Positions 54,378 through 62,969 of a stretch of DNA of 64,000 bases are shown here, one piece after another. The notes beneath the pieces were generated by a model. It made no database searches, had not been told where the DNA came from, and saw nothing but the letters and a program-made list of their open reading frames with translations. This stretch comes from CAZUGA01 sp964619885 (lineage in GTDB: Bacteria > Pseudomonadota > Gammaproteobacteria > Methylococcales > UBA1147): the NCBI GenBank assembly GCA_964619885.1, contig CAZUGA010000004.1:62001-126000 (forward strand), written 5' to 3'. The translations under genes were made by a program, and so were the position numbers. Each line of letters opens with the position of its first letter. The first letter of the stretch is position 1.

Positions 54378-55472
54378 ATGCGGGATAGAAAAATCATACA
54401 TATTGATATGGATGCTTTTTTCGCAGCGGTGGAACAACGGGATACGCCACAATATCGGAATCAACCCGTTGTTGTGGGGGGTGACCCTAACGCGCGCGGG
54501 GTGGTTTCGACCTGCAACTATGAAGCGCGAAAATATGGTATACATTCGGCAATGCCGGCCTCTCAGGCGTATCGACGTTGCCCTCACGCGATTTTTTTAC
54601 GACCGCGATTTGACGCGTACCGGGAAGCGTCCCAGCATATACGGGCTATTTTTCACCAGTTCACCGATAAGATTGAACCGGTTTCGTTGGATGAAGCTTA
54701 TCTTGATGTCACCGACGTTTCCCATTATCAGGGATCCGCCATACGCATCGCTCAATCGATCAAACGCCGAATCGTTGAGGAAACTCAACTAACTGCATCG
54801 GCGGGTGTTTCCTACAATAAATTTCTCGCTAAGTTAGCCTCTGATGTCAACAAACCCGACGGGCTCTTTGTGATTACACCGGAGCAAGGTCCGGCTTATG
54901 TGGAACAATTACCGGTTGGTCGGTTTCACGGCATAGGAAAAGCGACCGAACGAAAAATGCATAATTTGCATATCAAGATGGGACAGGATTTAAAAAACTG
55001 TTCGATGCGCGCTCTACAGCAGTATTTTGGCAAATCCGGCGAATACTATTATCAGATCGCCCGCGGCATCGATGTACGACCCGTCGTAAGCCAGCGACCG
55101 CGAAAATCATTGGGAGCGGAAACCACTTTTCAGAAAGATGTTGGAGAATTCGAGATATTAATTGGCACGCTCAAGCAGTTAGCCGACAAGGTGTGGCATC
55201 AATTGAATAAGAAACAGCTCTCGGCTCGAACACTTGCCATTAAAGTGAAATTCGATAATTTTGAGCAAATTACACGGTGTAAAACACTCGAGCATTCCAC
55301 GATCCAACGAGAACAGATGTCCAATTTGGTCCAGGAATTACTCGCTAAAACTGAAGCTGATCAACGCAAAGTCCGTTTGCTTGGTGTTTGTCTTTCAGGT
55401 TTATCCACCGCACATTGCGATGGTATAAGACAACTAGACCTTTTTGAGCAAGATGGGGAAGCTAAAAAATAG
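54378..55472 (+). CDS. dinB: DNA polymerase IV
   Basis: Y-family translesion polymerase. Seen: 364 residues; catalytic IIHIDMDAFFAAVEQRD at the N-terminus with the first metal-binding Asp residues, VSLDEAYLDVT with the second Asp-Glu pair (about 101-111), TASAGVSYNKFLAKLASD and the thumb FHGIGKATERKM. The C-terminal little finger ends with a QLDLF motif, the beta-clamp binding site. A GTG one codon earlier is an alternative start. Upstream lies the DUF1249 relic, downstream an unannotated gap. No SOS box was identified by eye in the short upstream region. Confidence 0.97.
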   Translation: MRDRKIIHIDMDAFFAAVEQRDTPQYRNQPVVVGGDPNARGVVSTCNYEARKYGIHSAMPASQAYRRCPHAIFLRPRFDAYREASQHIRAIFHQFTDKIEPVSLDEAYLDVTDVSHYQGSAIRIAQSIKRRIVEETQLTASAGVSYNKFLAKLASDVNKPDGLFVITPEQGPAYVEQLPVGRFHGIGKATERKMHNLHIKMGQDLKNCSMRALQQYFGKSGEYYYQIARGIDVRPVVSQRPRKSLGAETTFQKDVGEFEILIGTLKQLADKVWHQLNKKQLSARTLAIKVKFDNFEQITRCKTLEHSTIQREQMSNLVQELLAKTEADQRKVRLLGVCLSGLSTAHCDGIRQLDLFEQDGEAKK

Positions 55473-55530
55473 CGAGACCCTTGAATAATACTGAAGTTGT
55501 GGTGCTAGAGAGCCAGATGAGGCCGACGCC

Positions 55531-55713
55531 ATGTATGCATCGTTTTGTTGGTTTTTATGTTTGCTATCGGCATGCACGGCGGCTCTTCCAGATTCAACGA
55601 ACGGACCTGCGGAACAATCAATTTGCGGGCCTATGGAGCTCATCTATTTTAAGCGGTGTAGCACCGGTACAGGAGAACTGGATGCATCAGGTATAACGGC
55701 AATCGGAAGGTAA
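55531..55713 (+). CDS. Possible small lipoprotein
   Basis: A 60-codon frame starting MYASFCWFLCLLSACTAALP looks like a lipoprotein signal with lipobox LSAC, followed by about 45 residues with further cysteines (SICGPMELIY, KRCSTG). There is no good ribosome binding site and no recognised family, so it may be chance or a relic. Confidence 0.3.
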   Translation: MYASFCWFLCLLSACTAALPDSTNGPAEQSICGPMELIYFKRCSTGTGELDASGITAIGR

Positions 55714-55732
55714 CCCGAGATTTAAAGCAATA

Positions 55733-55876
55733 TTGAGCGGCTTCGGCAAGATCGACGAGCACCTCGATGCACTTCAATATTCAAAATCCCGGTTTTACGG
55801 CATGGTATTCGGCGCTGTAGTTCTTGCATATGCGCTGAAAAAGAAACCCGGCGAAAATCCTCAAACGGTTTCGTAG
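55733..55876 (+). CDS. Small membrane peptide or 3' relic
   Basis: A 47-codon frame with protein-like texture: FGKIDEHLDALQYSKSRFYG, a membrane helix (MVFGAVVLAYAL), then KKKPGENPQTVS-stop. Only a TTG could start it and no ribosome binding site is seen, so it may be the tail of a decayed gene whose 5' part was shifted out of frame. It overlaps the convergent DUF1249 gene by 16 bases. Confidence 0.3.
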   Translation: MSGFGKIDEHLDALQYSKSRFYGMVFGAVVLAYALKKKPGENPQTVS

Positions 55877-56316
55877 GCGACATCCGGGTTTGTGCAAAAA
55901 CAGTAGCCCTTGAGTAAACAGTGCTTGAGCCATTTTTCCAGAAAATAATTGATCGACCATTTATAGTCTAGGACGACCCTGTGGTTGCCGGTGTGCCTGA
56001 ATATGTCGGACGCTTGCGGCCGATAGTGGTCGCGCAAAACTTCGACGGATTTGGCGTCGATGTAAACGCGCAATTTTACCGCCGGTTCCGAAAAACCGTC
56101 TTGTTCATGTTCGAAGCTGTGGGTTAATTCCACGGTCAGTGTGTACGGGCCGCGATCCAGTATTTTTAAATGCAATACCGGATTGCCGTCCACCAATGCG
56201 ATGGCGTCCCGCTCGATTGCCAACAGTTCGGGTGCGAGCTTCAATAATCTGCGGAAATTCGATTCGCAAACTTCCTGCAAGCAATAGGATTTATTGACCG
56301 GATTCAATGAAAGCAT
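55861..56316 (-). CDS. DUF1249 family protein (YqiB-like)
   Basis: 151 residues, cytoplasmic, unknown function; E. coli YqiB is a member and lies beside cpdA. Seen: CESNFRRLLKLAPEL near the N-terminus, the core YTLTVELTHS, VKLRVYIDAKSVEVLRD and the C-terminal YFLEKWLKHCLLKGYC. Its last 88 bases are duplicated upstream of dinB. queD follows in the same direction upstream of it by 88 bases, so the two might be co-transcribed with queD first. Confidence 0.85.
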   Translation of the reverse strand: MLSLNPVNKSYCLQEVCESNFRRLLKLAPELLAIERDAIALVDGNPVLHLKILDRGPYTLTVELTHSFEHEQDGFSEPAVKLRVYIDAKSVEVLRDHYRPQASDIFRHTGNHRVVLDYKWSINYFLEKWLKHCLLKGYCFCTNPDVAYETV

Positions 56317-56404
56317 AATGACGGTTGGCGCCTACGATTTAATCCGTTGAATCTTGACGGGTTAACCTGCGCTATGCCGGAACAGGATTTTGGCTTCATT
56401 GCGA

Positions 56405-56809
56405 TTAATTTTCGTAATAGGTTGCATTGGAGCTAGAAGTTTCCCACAAAGTGACCTGCGTGACATGGAATCCTTCCGATTGCATATGCCTATAAATCAT
56501 TTGTGCGAGTTGCTCTGCGGTTGGGTGCGCGTCAATGGACAAGAATCTTTCATTGGCATCGGTTAAAACGCCACACAATGGGTCATCTTGATGCAATAAA
56601 AAATTGTGGTCTAGGTTGGTGTCTATATAGTTTGATGCGGTTTTTTGTACATCAGCGAAATCACAGACCATTCCCTGATTATTGAGCTGGTCGGCAGCGA
56701 CGGTTATTGCAGCTTTAACGCTGTGGCCGTGAAGGTTTTTGCATTTGCCCGGGTGGTGCATCAAGCGGTGCCCGTAGCAAAAATAAACTTCTTTGGTGAT
56801 GCTGTACAT
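56405..56809 (-). CDS. queD: 6-pyruvoyl/6-carboxytetrahydropterin synthase family protein
   Basis: Zinc enzyme that makes 6-carboxytetrahydropterin from dihydroneopterin triphosphate for queuosine synthesis. Seen: 134 residues; zinc ligands His14 and His27/His29 in CYGHRLMHH and LHGHS, catalytic Cys23 (PGKCKNLHGH), and the C-terminal Glu in LWETSSSNATY that anchors the pterin. Motifs match the QueD/PTPS family; the exact product (carboxy- or pyruvoyl-pterin) is inferred from the Cys position and bacterial context. No other queuosine genes are nearby. Confidence 0.88.
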   Translation of the reverse strand: MYSITKEVYFCYGHRLMHHPGKCKNLHGHSVKAAITVAADQLNNQGMVCDFADVQKTASNYIDTNLDHNFLLHQDDPLCGVLTDANERFLSIDAHPTAEQLAQMIYRHMQSEGFHVTQVTLWETSSSNATYYEN

Positions 56810-56857
56810 TTCGTTGGTTAATGCAAAAGATAATGCGGATCATGCGACTTGGATGGA

Positions 56858-57157
56858 TTAATGCGCTTTGATCCCTTTAATAGCCGCGGCAATTTCGTAG
56901 CGGTTACTCGGACACTGGCTGCAGCGAAGAACCTCAATAAATGCGATCATCGGTGGTGTGACATTGTTTTCGGGTTTGATACAAACTTCCAATGCGATCC
57001 CCGGCTCCAGAGCTTCTGCCGCGCTAAACAACAGACCTGCGCCGCTCAAATTGATGCAGGTGGCATCGCTTTCGCTTTGAGATTGTGGGGATTTGTAAGT
57101 CATTTTGCAGTTTGTATCCATGCGCGCATAATTGCGCTTCTCGTCGTATTCCAACAT
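56858..57157 (-). CDS. PilZ-domain protein
   Basis: 99 residues forming a single PilZ domain, a cyclic di-GMP receptor. Seen: the basic motif KRNYARM at 7-13 (RxxxR type: R8-N-Y-A-R12) and CINLSGAGLLF (D/NxSxxG) at about 34-44, the two parts of the ligand site. Such stand-alone proteins tie c-di-GMP to pilus or motility functions. It lies close to the two ExeA-like ATPase genes but is not clearly in an operon with them. Confidence 0.85.
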   Translation of the reverse strand: MLEYDEKRNYARMDTNCKMTYKSPQSQSESDATCINLSGAGLLFSAAEALEPGIALEVCIKPENNVTPPMIAFIEVLRCSQCPSNRYEIAAAIKGIKAH

Positions 57158-57394
57158 AGCCTAACCCACCGTGTTAAAGATACTGAATTATGTTTGGGTT
57201 GAACGGGTATCCGGTTTGTTACATTGCGACTGGCTTTTCCCATTAACCAGGAGCGTATTCTAATACAAAATTGAAGGCGGTATCGTATAGAGTTTGGTGG
57301 ACATAACTTTTCGATCTTTACGAGCTTTGAAAGTGCTCGATTTTGCAAGTTTGAAGATCTATTCGCGTTTCGACGTATTTGGCGTCGATGTCGG

Positions 57395-58387
57395 TTATTT
57401 CAAGATAATCTTTATATTCCCACCCGAGTCGTTGTCCTCGGATCGAATAGGATTGGGGATACCAAGCTCTTGATATCGCTGTTGAAGTGAACTGGTCGGC
57501 GAATGGTCGTTGACTATTCGAAATGAGGTTTCCGCGCTTGGTGTATAGTATTCTGGGGTGCGTGGCTGCGCCACAGCCAGTTTCTGTGAAAAAATACAAT
57601 GATTTGCGGCGTGTTCGATTATTTCTTTGGTTACGACATTGGCCCCGTCAATACTGATATTCAGTAATGCCAGTCCACTTAGAATATTTATTGCCTTAGG
57701 GACACCCTCGGTAAATTGCCAAATCTGTTCGATAGCACTAAGGCTAAATAATTGTTGACCATTGTAACCAGCGGATCTCAGGCAGTGTTCAAGATAATCT
57801 GAGGTTTCTGATTTTTTAAGTCCTTCAAGTAGATAGCTGCATGTGAAGGCATCGCCTGAGATGCCGAATTTTGCACGCGCCAGCCTAGAATCGAGTAATT
57901 CCCACCCTACAAGAATGACTTGAATTGCTGAATTACTCCCGGAATGGCAAAGCTGTATTATTTTGTGCAATACATCTGGCGATAGATCGTGTGCGTCGTC
58001 AACAACCAAGACCAAACGTTCGCTATTTCCGGATTTTTCTGCACGCAAAAGATTGGTTATCTGTTCGAGCTTGGTGGTCCCATTTGAGCAGGCAAGGTCT
58101 AATTTTAGATTCGCGTGGATATAGTCTACGAAGTCTTCAAAACCGGTAAAACGGTAGTCCGGGATCAAAGTTTTACAACGCTTGTGTATTTTGGCGGCGA
58201 CACGCCGTATCAATAAACTTTTTCCTACTCCGCTGATACCCGTCAACGCAATTAATTTTTGGTTGGCGTAAATCGCACTAACCAATGAATTAAATGTATT
58301 GGCCGCGCTGACACTAAAAAATAAGTGTTCAGGACTGCATTTGTTGCTAAACGGAATTTGTTGAAAACCCAAGTTTCTTTTATACAT
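57395..58387 (-). CDS. ExeA/MshM-like AAA ATPase, soluble
   Basis: 330 residues of the GspA/ExeA ATPase family. Seen: the N-terminal LGFQQIPFSN, Walker A ALTGISGVGKSLLIR (about 52-60), Walker B VLVVDDAHDL, and the C-terminal winged-helix part with GVPKAINILSGLALL. No membrane helix or peptidoglycan-binding domain follows, unlike ExeA. The ATG at 58387 (MYKRNLGFQQIPF) matches how homologues begin; an upstream ATG at 58420 would add eleven residues. Divergent from a related ATPase at 58846, which suggests one origin for the pair. Confidence 0.8.
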   Translation of the reverse strand: MYKRNLGFQQIPFSNKCSPEHLFFSVSAANTFNSLVSAIYANQKLIALTGISGVGKSLLIRRVAAKIHKRCKTLIPDYRFTGFEDFVDYIHANLKLDLACSNGTTKLEQITNLLRAEKSGNSERLVLVVDDAHDLSPDVLHKIIQLCHSGSNSAIQVILVGWELLDSRLARAKFGISGDAFTCSYLLEGLKKSETSDYLEHCLRSAGYNGQQLFSLSAIEQIWQFTEGVPKAINILSGLALLNISIDGANVVTKEIIEHAANHCIFSQKLAVAQPRTPEYYTPSAETSFRIVNDHSPTSSLQQRYQELGIPNPIRSEDNDSGGNIKIILK

Positions 58388-58845
58388 GCCCAAAGTACCC
58401 AATGCATGAACAAACTGCATAAAATTAATGAATCCCGGGGTGAATCAAAGATTGCCGATTCTAGTGGTGATTGCTGCGATCCCATTCGGACCAATTCATC
58501 ATTATGTTGAACCGGATGCCCCAGGATCGAAACCGTCCGACTTTAACGATGAATATTGTTTATAAGACTAGCAGCAAAATCTCTACCGGGGTGGGTCATT
58601 GATTGGGTCACAATGAGCGGATTTATTGAGCGCCGTTCAATAATAGTAACCTAATGCTGTCAAAGGCATATAATATGATTTCAATCAGATAGTGAATTGT
58701 TCACATCGAATTTTGCAATTATCTAGTAAATTGGAACGACAAGCGCGGTGCTAGCGATTCGATTGGTATGTTTCTGAAATAGAGTTTTGATAGATTCGTG
58801 AACTAGGTTGCGGCAAGGCTTTAATATTTGAACTGGGTTAGAACA
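58388..58845. other. Divergent intergenic region between the two ExeA-like ATPases
   Basis: About 460 A/T-rich bases that must contain promoters for both ATPase genes. No gene, clear hairpin or relic was recognised. Confidence 0.4.
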
Positions 58846-60453
58846 ATGTATGCAAATTATTTTGGTTTCGAAAAATTACCGTTCAATTCTGAGTTGCATA
58901 TTGATCAGTATGTGTATGGGTCCAATGTGCGTCAGACTGGGAATGAACTGATCAAAGCCATCTATGCGGGGCGCAGATTCATTACCCTCAGCGGTGATGC
59001 CGGTGTCGGTAAATCTTCGTTGATGCGTCAGGTATCTAGAGATCTAGAACCGTATGGGTGCTTGTTCGTGTTCGTGGATAATACGTCGAATCTGGATCAA
59101 TTTATCAATGGTTTTTGCGCGGCCTTAAAAGTGGAGTCAAACTGCCGAACGCCTAGCGAAAAAATTCACGGGTTGAAGAACGAAATTTCCAGTGATCGAC
59201 TAAAAACCGACCGCATTATCGTTGTTATAGACGATGCGCACAACATAGCCCCGGTGCTATTGTTGAATATGATTAGGCTTCTACAGAATTTACAGTGTGG
59301 CGCGAAAACCATTCAGTCTGTTCTGGTTGGTTTAGCGTCCATCTACGATTTATACGGTCAGTTAGAGCAGCCCGAAATTGAGCAGATGTTGGCTCAAGGT
59401 TATTGCCTAGACGGTTTGTCGCAAGAGGAGGTCTCGATATATATTGAACAGCGGTTGCGTCATGTCGGTTATAACAAATCTCCATTATTTTCGGATGGCG
59501 CAATCAACCGATTAACTCAATTGACCCACGGAAACCCGGGTAGGGTTAATGTCTTGTGTGGATTCGCATTGTTGCATATCAGCCTGGAAAATCTGCGTAT
59601 AGTCGACCGGCAAACAATCGATATCGTTGCTCACAATTGTAATATCAATAACGACGAGCCATTAGCCGGTTCGATTCAATCGGATGAATTGCTTGCGTCT
59701 AGCGAATCCAAACAGCAGATTGATACGTTGCCAATGCCGCCTGTCGACCGTATCAATGTCCTGCCGGGTCTGACTGATCGCTATGCCGAATTAGGCTTGC
59801 CAGGCGTTGATAACGAGGATAACAAAAATTCGAATAGTGTTGAGGTCGATGGAATAAAACAAATCAGAGGGTTAAAGGTGGGATTCCCCGGCGCTAGATA
59901 TGTGGGACTTTGCGCGTCAGTATTGATTGTTTTGTCGGGCGTTTTATTTTTAATTTCAAGCCGCTTCGATTTATTGCCGTGGTCCACGCCGGAAAGTGCG
60001 GTGGTAAAGGTCGATGTCGGCAGTGGCGTAACAACGGATATAGACCGAAAGGTGTCTGGACAGGTGTTTCGTGTCTTGTTGCAATCGCAGGCTGCGGTCG
60101 CCAATGATCTGAGATCGATGCTAATGCTAGCTGAAAGCCAAATAGCGGCGAATCGTTTGGTTGCGCCTGATGGTGACAATGCGATGGACACCTATCAAGG
60201 CATTTTGAACGTTGCAAGGGATCAACTGGATGCGCTCAACAAATTGGCGATCTTAAAACAGTCTTACCGCGGATGGGCGGAAGATGCTGAAGATCAGGGT
60301 TTGTGGGGTGAAGCGGAAAAATACTATGAACTGGCGTTGAATATTTCGCCCGACGATGAATCACTGGATATGGCATTGCAACGCGTGCAAAACAGAATGA
60401 TGGTTGAACCACCTGTTTCTCCGTCTTCAGGCGGTTCGGATATAGATGCTTGA
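58846..60453 (+). CDS. ExeA/MshM-like AAA ATPase with membrane helix and TPR-like tail
   Basis: 535 residues. Seen: MYANYFGFEKLPFNSE at the start, Walker A LSGDAGVGKSSLMRQ (about 52-62), Walker B IVVIDDAHNI, the Asn/Pro string THGNPGRVNVLCGFALL, an acidic linker, one membrane helix (VGLCASVLIVLSGVLFLIS, about 352-370) and a periplasmic C-terminus with a TPR-like segment (LWGEAEKYYELALNISPDD). ATPase in the cytoplasm and repeat region in the periplasm is the layout of GspA/MshM-type proteins that help secretin or pilus machines cross the cell wall. ATG 58846 is preferred to TTG 58828. Confidence 0.8.
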   Translation: MYANYFGFEKLPFNSELHIDQYVYGSNVRQTGNELIKAIYAGRRFITLSGDAGVGKSSLMRQVSRDLEPYGCLFVFVDNTSNLDQFINGFCAALKVESNCRTPSEKIHGLKNEISSDRLKTDRIIVVIDDAHNIAPVLLLNMIRLLQNLQCGAKTIQSVLVGLASIYDLYGQLEQPEIEQMLAQGYCLDGLSQEEVSIYIEQRLRHVGYNKSPLFSDGAINRLTQLTHGNPGRVNVLCGFALLHISLENLRIVDRQTIDIVAHNCNINNDEPLAGSIQSDELLASSESKQQIDTLPMPPVDRINVLPGLTDRYAELGLPGVDNEDNKNSNSVEVDGIKQIRGLKVGFPGARYVGLCASVLIVLSGVLFLISSRFDLLPWSTPESAVVKVDVGSGVTTDIDRKVSGQVFRVLLQSQAAVANDLRSMLMLAESQIAANRLVAPDGDNAMDTYQGILNVARDQLDALNKLAILKQSYRGWAEDAEDQGLWGEAEKYYELALNISPDDESLDMALQRVQNRMMVEPPVSPSSGGSDIDA

Positions 60454-60897
60454 GCGCGCTTAGCGAAGATTGGGATTATTTAATAATAGGTCCGATGCGA
60501 TGCTTGGGGAAATATCGGAAAATATTGTACCGCTAGATCCATCAGCCGGTAGAAATTTCAAACTGAATAGTTGTGTTTTGAGTGGTTGTTGGCATTGACA
60601 GGTCTCTGAGATTCAGTGGCTGCCTGTTGTAAATTTAGCCGGACATTAACACCGTAGGTTTGGTCTCTGTGCGCTGTGATCGGATTGAACGAATCTTCCT
60701 GATCTCGCTAATTCTTGATTTTGCTATTAACAGCAATTATCTTAGCTGCTTCGTTTGGGTCTCAGGTCGGTGCTTGCGGGCCAAACAGCCACATTATTGC
60801 CGAAATAATCCAAACAAGACTGCCTTAGAACTCGATACGGAATGCTTAAAATCTTAGTTTTAGCATGGAGTTGGGCGATACTAATGATGCAATCCAA
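60454..60897. other. Intergenic region upstream of trpS
   Basis: About 440 bases. A 65-codon open frame (60660-60857) lacks a binding site and family resemblance and is not called. No Trp-rich leader peptide or T-box was found. Confidence 0.4.
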
Positions 60898-61911
60898 ATG
60901 AGTAAATTAAGAGTACTAACCGGGATTACAACGACCGGAACTCCACACCTGGGCAACTATGTTGGTGCAATTCGCCCAGCCATTCAAGCTAGTCATGATG
61001 CCAATGTCGTCCCATTTTATTTTTTGGCGGATTATCATGCTTTGATCAAATGTCATGAACCTGAGCGGGTCAGACAGTCTAGCCTGGAAATTGCCGCCAC
61101 ATGGTTGGCCCTGGGCCTGGATACCGACAATGCCATCTTTTATCGGCAATCCGATATTCCAGAGATTATGGAATTGACCTGGGTTTTGACTTGCGTGACA
61201 GCAAAAGGCTTGATGAACCGTGCCCACGCGTACAAGGCTGCCGCCGCCGAGAACGAAGCGGGCGGGGAAAAAGATCCCGATAAAGGTATAACGATGGGAT
61301 TATTCAATTACCCGATATTGATGGCCGCGGATATTTTGATGTTCAATGCGAATAAGGTTCCTGTTGGCAAAGATCAGATTCAACACCTGGAAATGGCACG
61401 GGATATTGGCGGACGGTTTAACCACATTTTTGGGGAACATTTCGTATTACCAGATGTTGTTGTGGGTGAAAATACGGCAACTTTAGCTGGGTTGGATGGC
61501 CGAAAGATGAGCAAAAGCTACAACAATACTATCCCGCTGTTTTTGCCGGAAAAGAAATTTCGGAAGTTGATCAATAAGATTAAGACAAACTCTCTTGAGC
61601 CTGGGGAACCTAAAGATCCTGATAGTTGTACGCTGTTTGGGATTTATCGGGCTTTTGCTAATGACACCGAAGTTGAAGCGGTGCGTAAGCGCTATGCGGA
61701 AGGTATTGCTTGGGGTGAAATGAAGCGGTTTTTGTTCGACTATTTGAACGATCACTTAACCGAACCGCGACGCCGCTATGAAGCGTTGATGGAATCCCCT
61801 GATTTTATCGAAACAAAGTTGCTGGAAGGCGCAGGCAAAGCACGCGAACATTCGCGTCCGCTGCTGAATAAAATACGTGAAGCCGTTGGAATCAGCGCGA
61901 TGATTGGCTGA
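60898..61911 (+). CDS. trpS: Tryptophanyl-tRNA synthetase
   Basis: Class I aminoacyl-tRNA synthetase that charges tRNA-Trp. Seen: 337 residues; the HIGH-equivalent TPHLGNYVGA near residues 15-24 and the KMSKS signature in GRKMSKSYNN near 200, with VGKDQIQHLEMARDI of the active site between. Start uncertain: ATG 60898 (MSKLRVLTGITTTGTP) fits homologues best; ATG 60865 would add eleven residues, and neither has a clear binding site. DUF1992 follows three bases after the stop. Confidence 0.96.
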   Translation: MSKLRVLTGITTTGTPHLGNYVGAIRPAIQASHDANVVPFYFLADYHALIKCHEPERVRQSSLEIAATWLALGLDTDNAIFYRQSDIPEIMELTWVLTCVTAKGLMNRAHAYKAAAAENEAGGEKDPDKGITMGLFNYPILMAADILMFNANKVPVGKDQIQHLEMARDIGGRFNHIFGEHFVLPDVVVGENTATLAGLDGRKMSKSYNNTIPLFLPEKKFRKLINKIKTNSLEPGEPKDPDSCTLFGIYRAFANDTEVEAVRKRYAEGIAWGEMKRFLFDYLNDHLTEPRRRYEALMESPDFIETKLLEGAGKAREHSRPLLNKIREAVGISAMIG

Positions 61912-61914
61912 GTC

Positions 61915-62292
61915 ATGATGTTCCTGGATCGTTTGGCAGAAAGCAAAATATGCCAGGCCAGGGATGCCGGTGATTTAAATAATCTGCCCGGTTCAGGTCA
62001 GCGAATTCCGGATGAAACCGAAATGGCCGGAGTCGCACCGTCGCTACGGGTTGCCTATCGTATTATGAAAAATGCGGGTTTTATTCCGGAAGAGCTACAG
62101 ATGAGGCGAGAAATCGCCGAAATTGATTTGTTACTGAGTGCCTGCCAAGATAAGGTTGAAGCGGTCGCCTACCGAAAACGTCTGGATCTGCTGATCGGCA
62201 GATTGGGTGAGATTCGGGGGGGGAATCTGATACTGCAAGAGGCTTATTTTCGACAAGTGACGTCACGGCTGGATGGAAACAGTAATCCATAA
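61915..62292 (+). CDS. DUF1992 family protein (DnaJ C28-like domain)
   Basis: 125 residues carrying the DUF1992 domain found in DNAJC28-like proteins; function unknown. Seen: the opening LDRLAESKICQARDAGDL, LPGSGQRIPDE and PSLRVAYRIMKNAGFIPEEL, which are the domain signature. There is no J-domain. It starts three bases after trpS and is almost surely co-transcribed. Confidence 0.85.
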   Translation: MMFLDRLAESKICQARDAGDLNNLPGSGQRIPDETEMAGVAPSLRVAYRIMKNAGFIPEELQMRREIAEIDLLLSACQDKVEAVAYRKRLDLLIGRLGEIRGGNLILQEAYFRQVTSRLDGNSNP

Positions 62293-62360
62293 ACGGCATA
62301 GATACGTTGCATCATTTTGATCCCGGGTTGAAAATCGCAATATTGATGTAGTATCACCTG

Positions 62361-62927
62361 TTAGCCTGCTGGAAAAGCTTTCTTGAATTGGTCGAATCGT
62401 TCTGCGGGGATACTCACCTCAATATCAATACAATCGGAAAAATCTTGCGCGACGATCTTGCCGTCGATTTGACGTAATTGGTATTCCAATAATTGCAGTT
62501 GATTGTAAGCAATTTTCAACCTAAGGCTTTGGTATTCGACGAATGGAATAAGTGTGCTTGCCTCAATAACTCGTTTGGCGGCACCGGCATAAGCCCGCGT
62601 TAATCCTCCCGCGCCCAATTTGATTCCACCGAAGTATCGAATGACCGTGATGATGCAATTAACCAGGTTTTTTCCCTCTAGATGTTGATAAATCGGTTTG
62701 CCAGCAGTCCCTCTGGGTTCGCCCGCATCGAAATAGCGAAGCTTGATCCCATTCGGCGTATTGAATCGATACGCAAACGCGATATGGTTAGCGTTGGGAT
62801 GTTTGGCTGCGAACTGTTTTAACAATGCGATACCGTCAGCTTCGGTGCAGCACGGGGCGATGATCCCGATAAAACGGGAATTTTTGATGGTTTCTTCAGT
62901 TATTTGAGAAGTTCTGACACAATACAT
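62361..62927 (-). CDS. yigZ: YigZ/IMPACT family protein
   Basis: 188 residues of the YigZ/IMPACT family, which resembles translation-factor domains; the exact role is unknown. Seen: the N-terminal KNSRFIGIIAPC, NHIAFAYRF, the hallmark FDAGEPRGTAGKPI (about 66-79) and YFGGIKLGAGGLTRAY, followed by a C-terminal DUF1949-like ferredoxin fold. Convergent with the DUF1992 gene and divergent from glcD. Confidence 0.92.
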   Translation of the reverse strand: MYCVRTSQITEETIKNSRFIGIIAPCCTEADGIALLKQFAAKHPNANHIAFAYRFNTPNGIKLRYFDAGEPRGTAGKPIYQHLEGKNLVNCIITVIRYFGGIKLGAGGLTRAYAGAAKRVIEASTLIPFVEYQSLRLKIAYNQLQLLEYQLRQIDGKIVAQDFSDCIDIEVSIPAERFDQFKKAFPAG

Positions 62928-62969
62928 TGACTGATTATATCCGTATCGACCAACGCGTCATTAATTACA

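Noticed and set aside
60660..60857. 65-codon frame upstream of trpS as a leader or gene
   Set aside because: No ribosome binding site, no Trp-codon cluster and no recognisable protein features.
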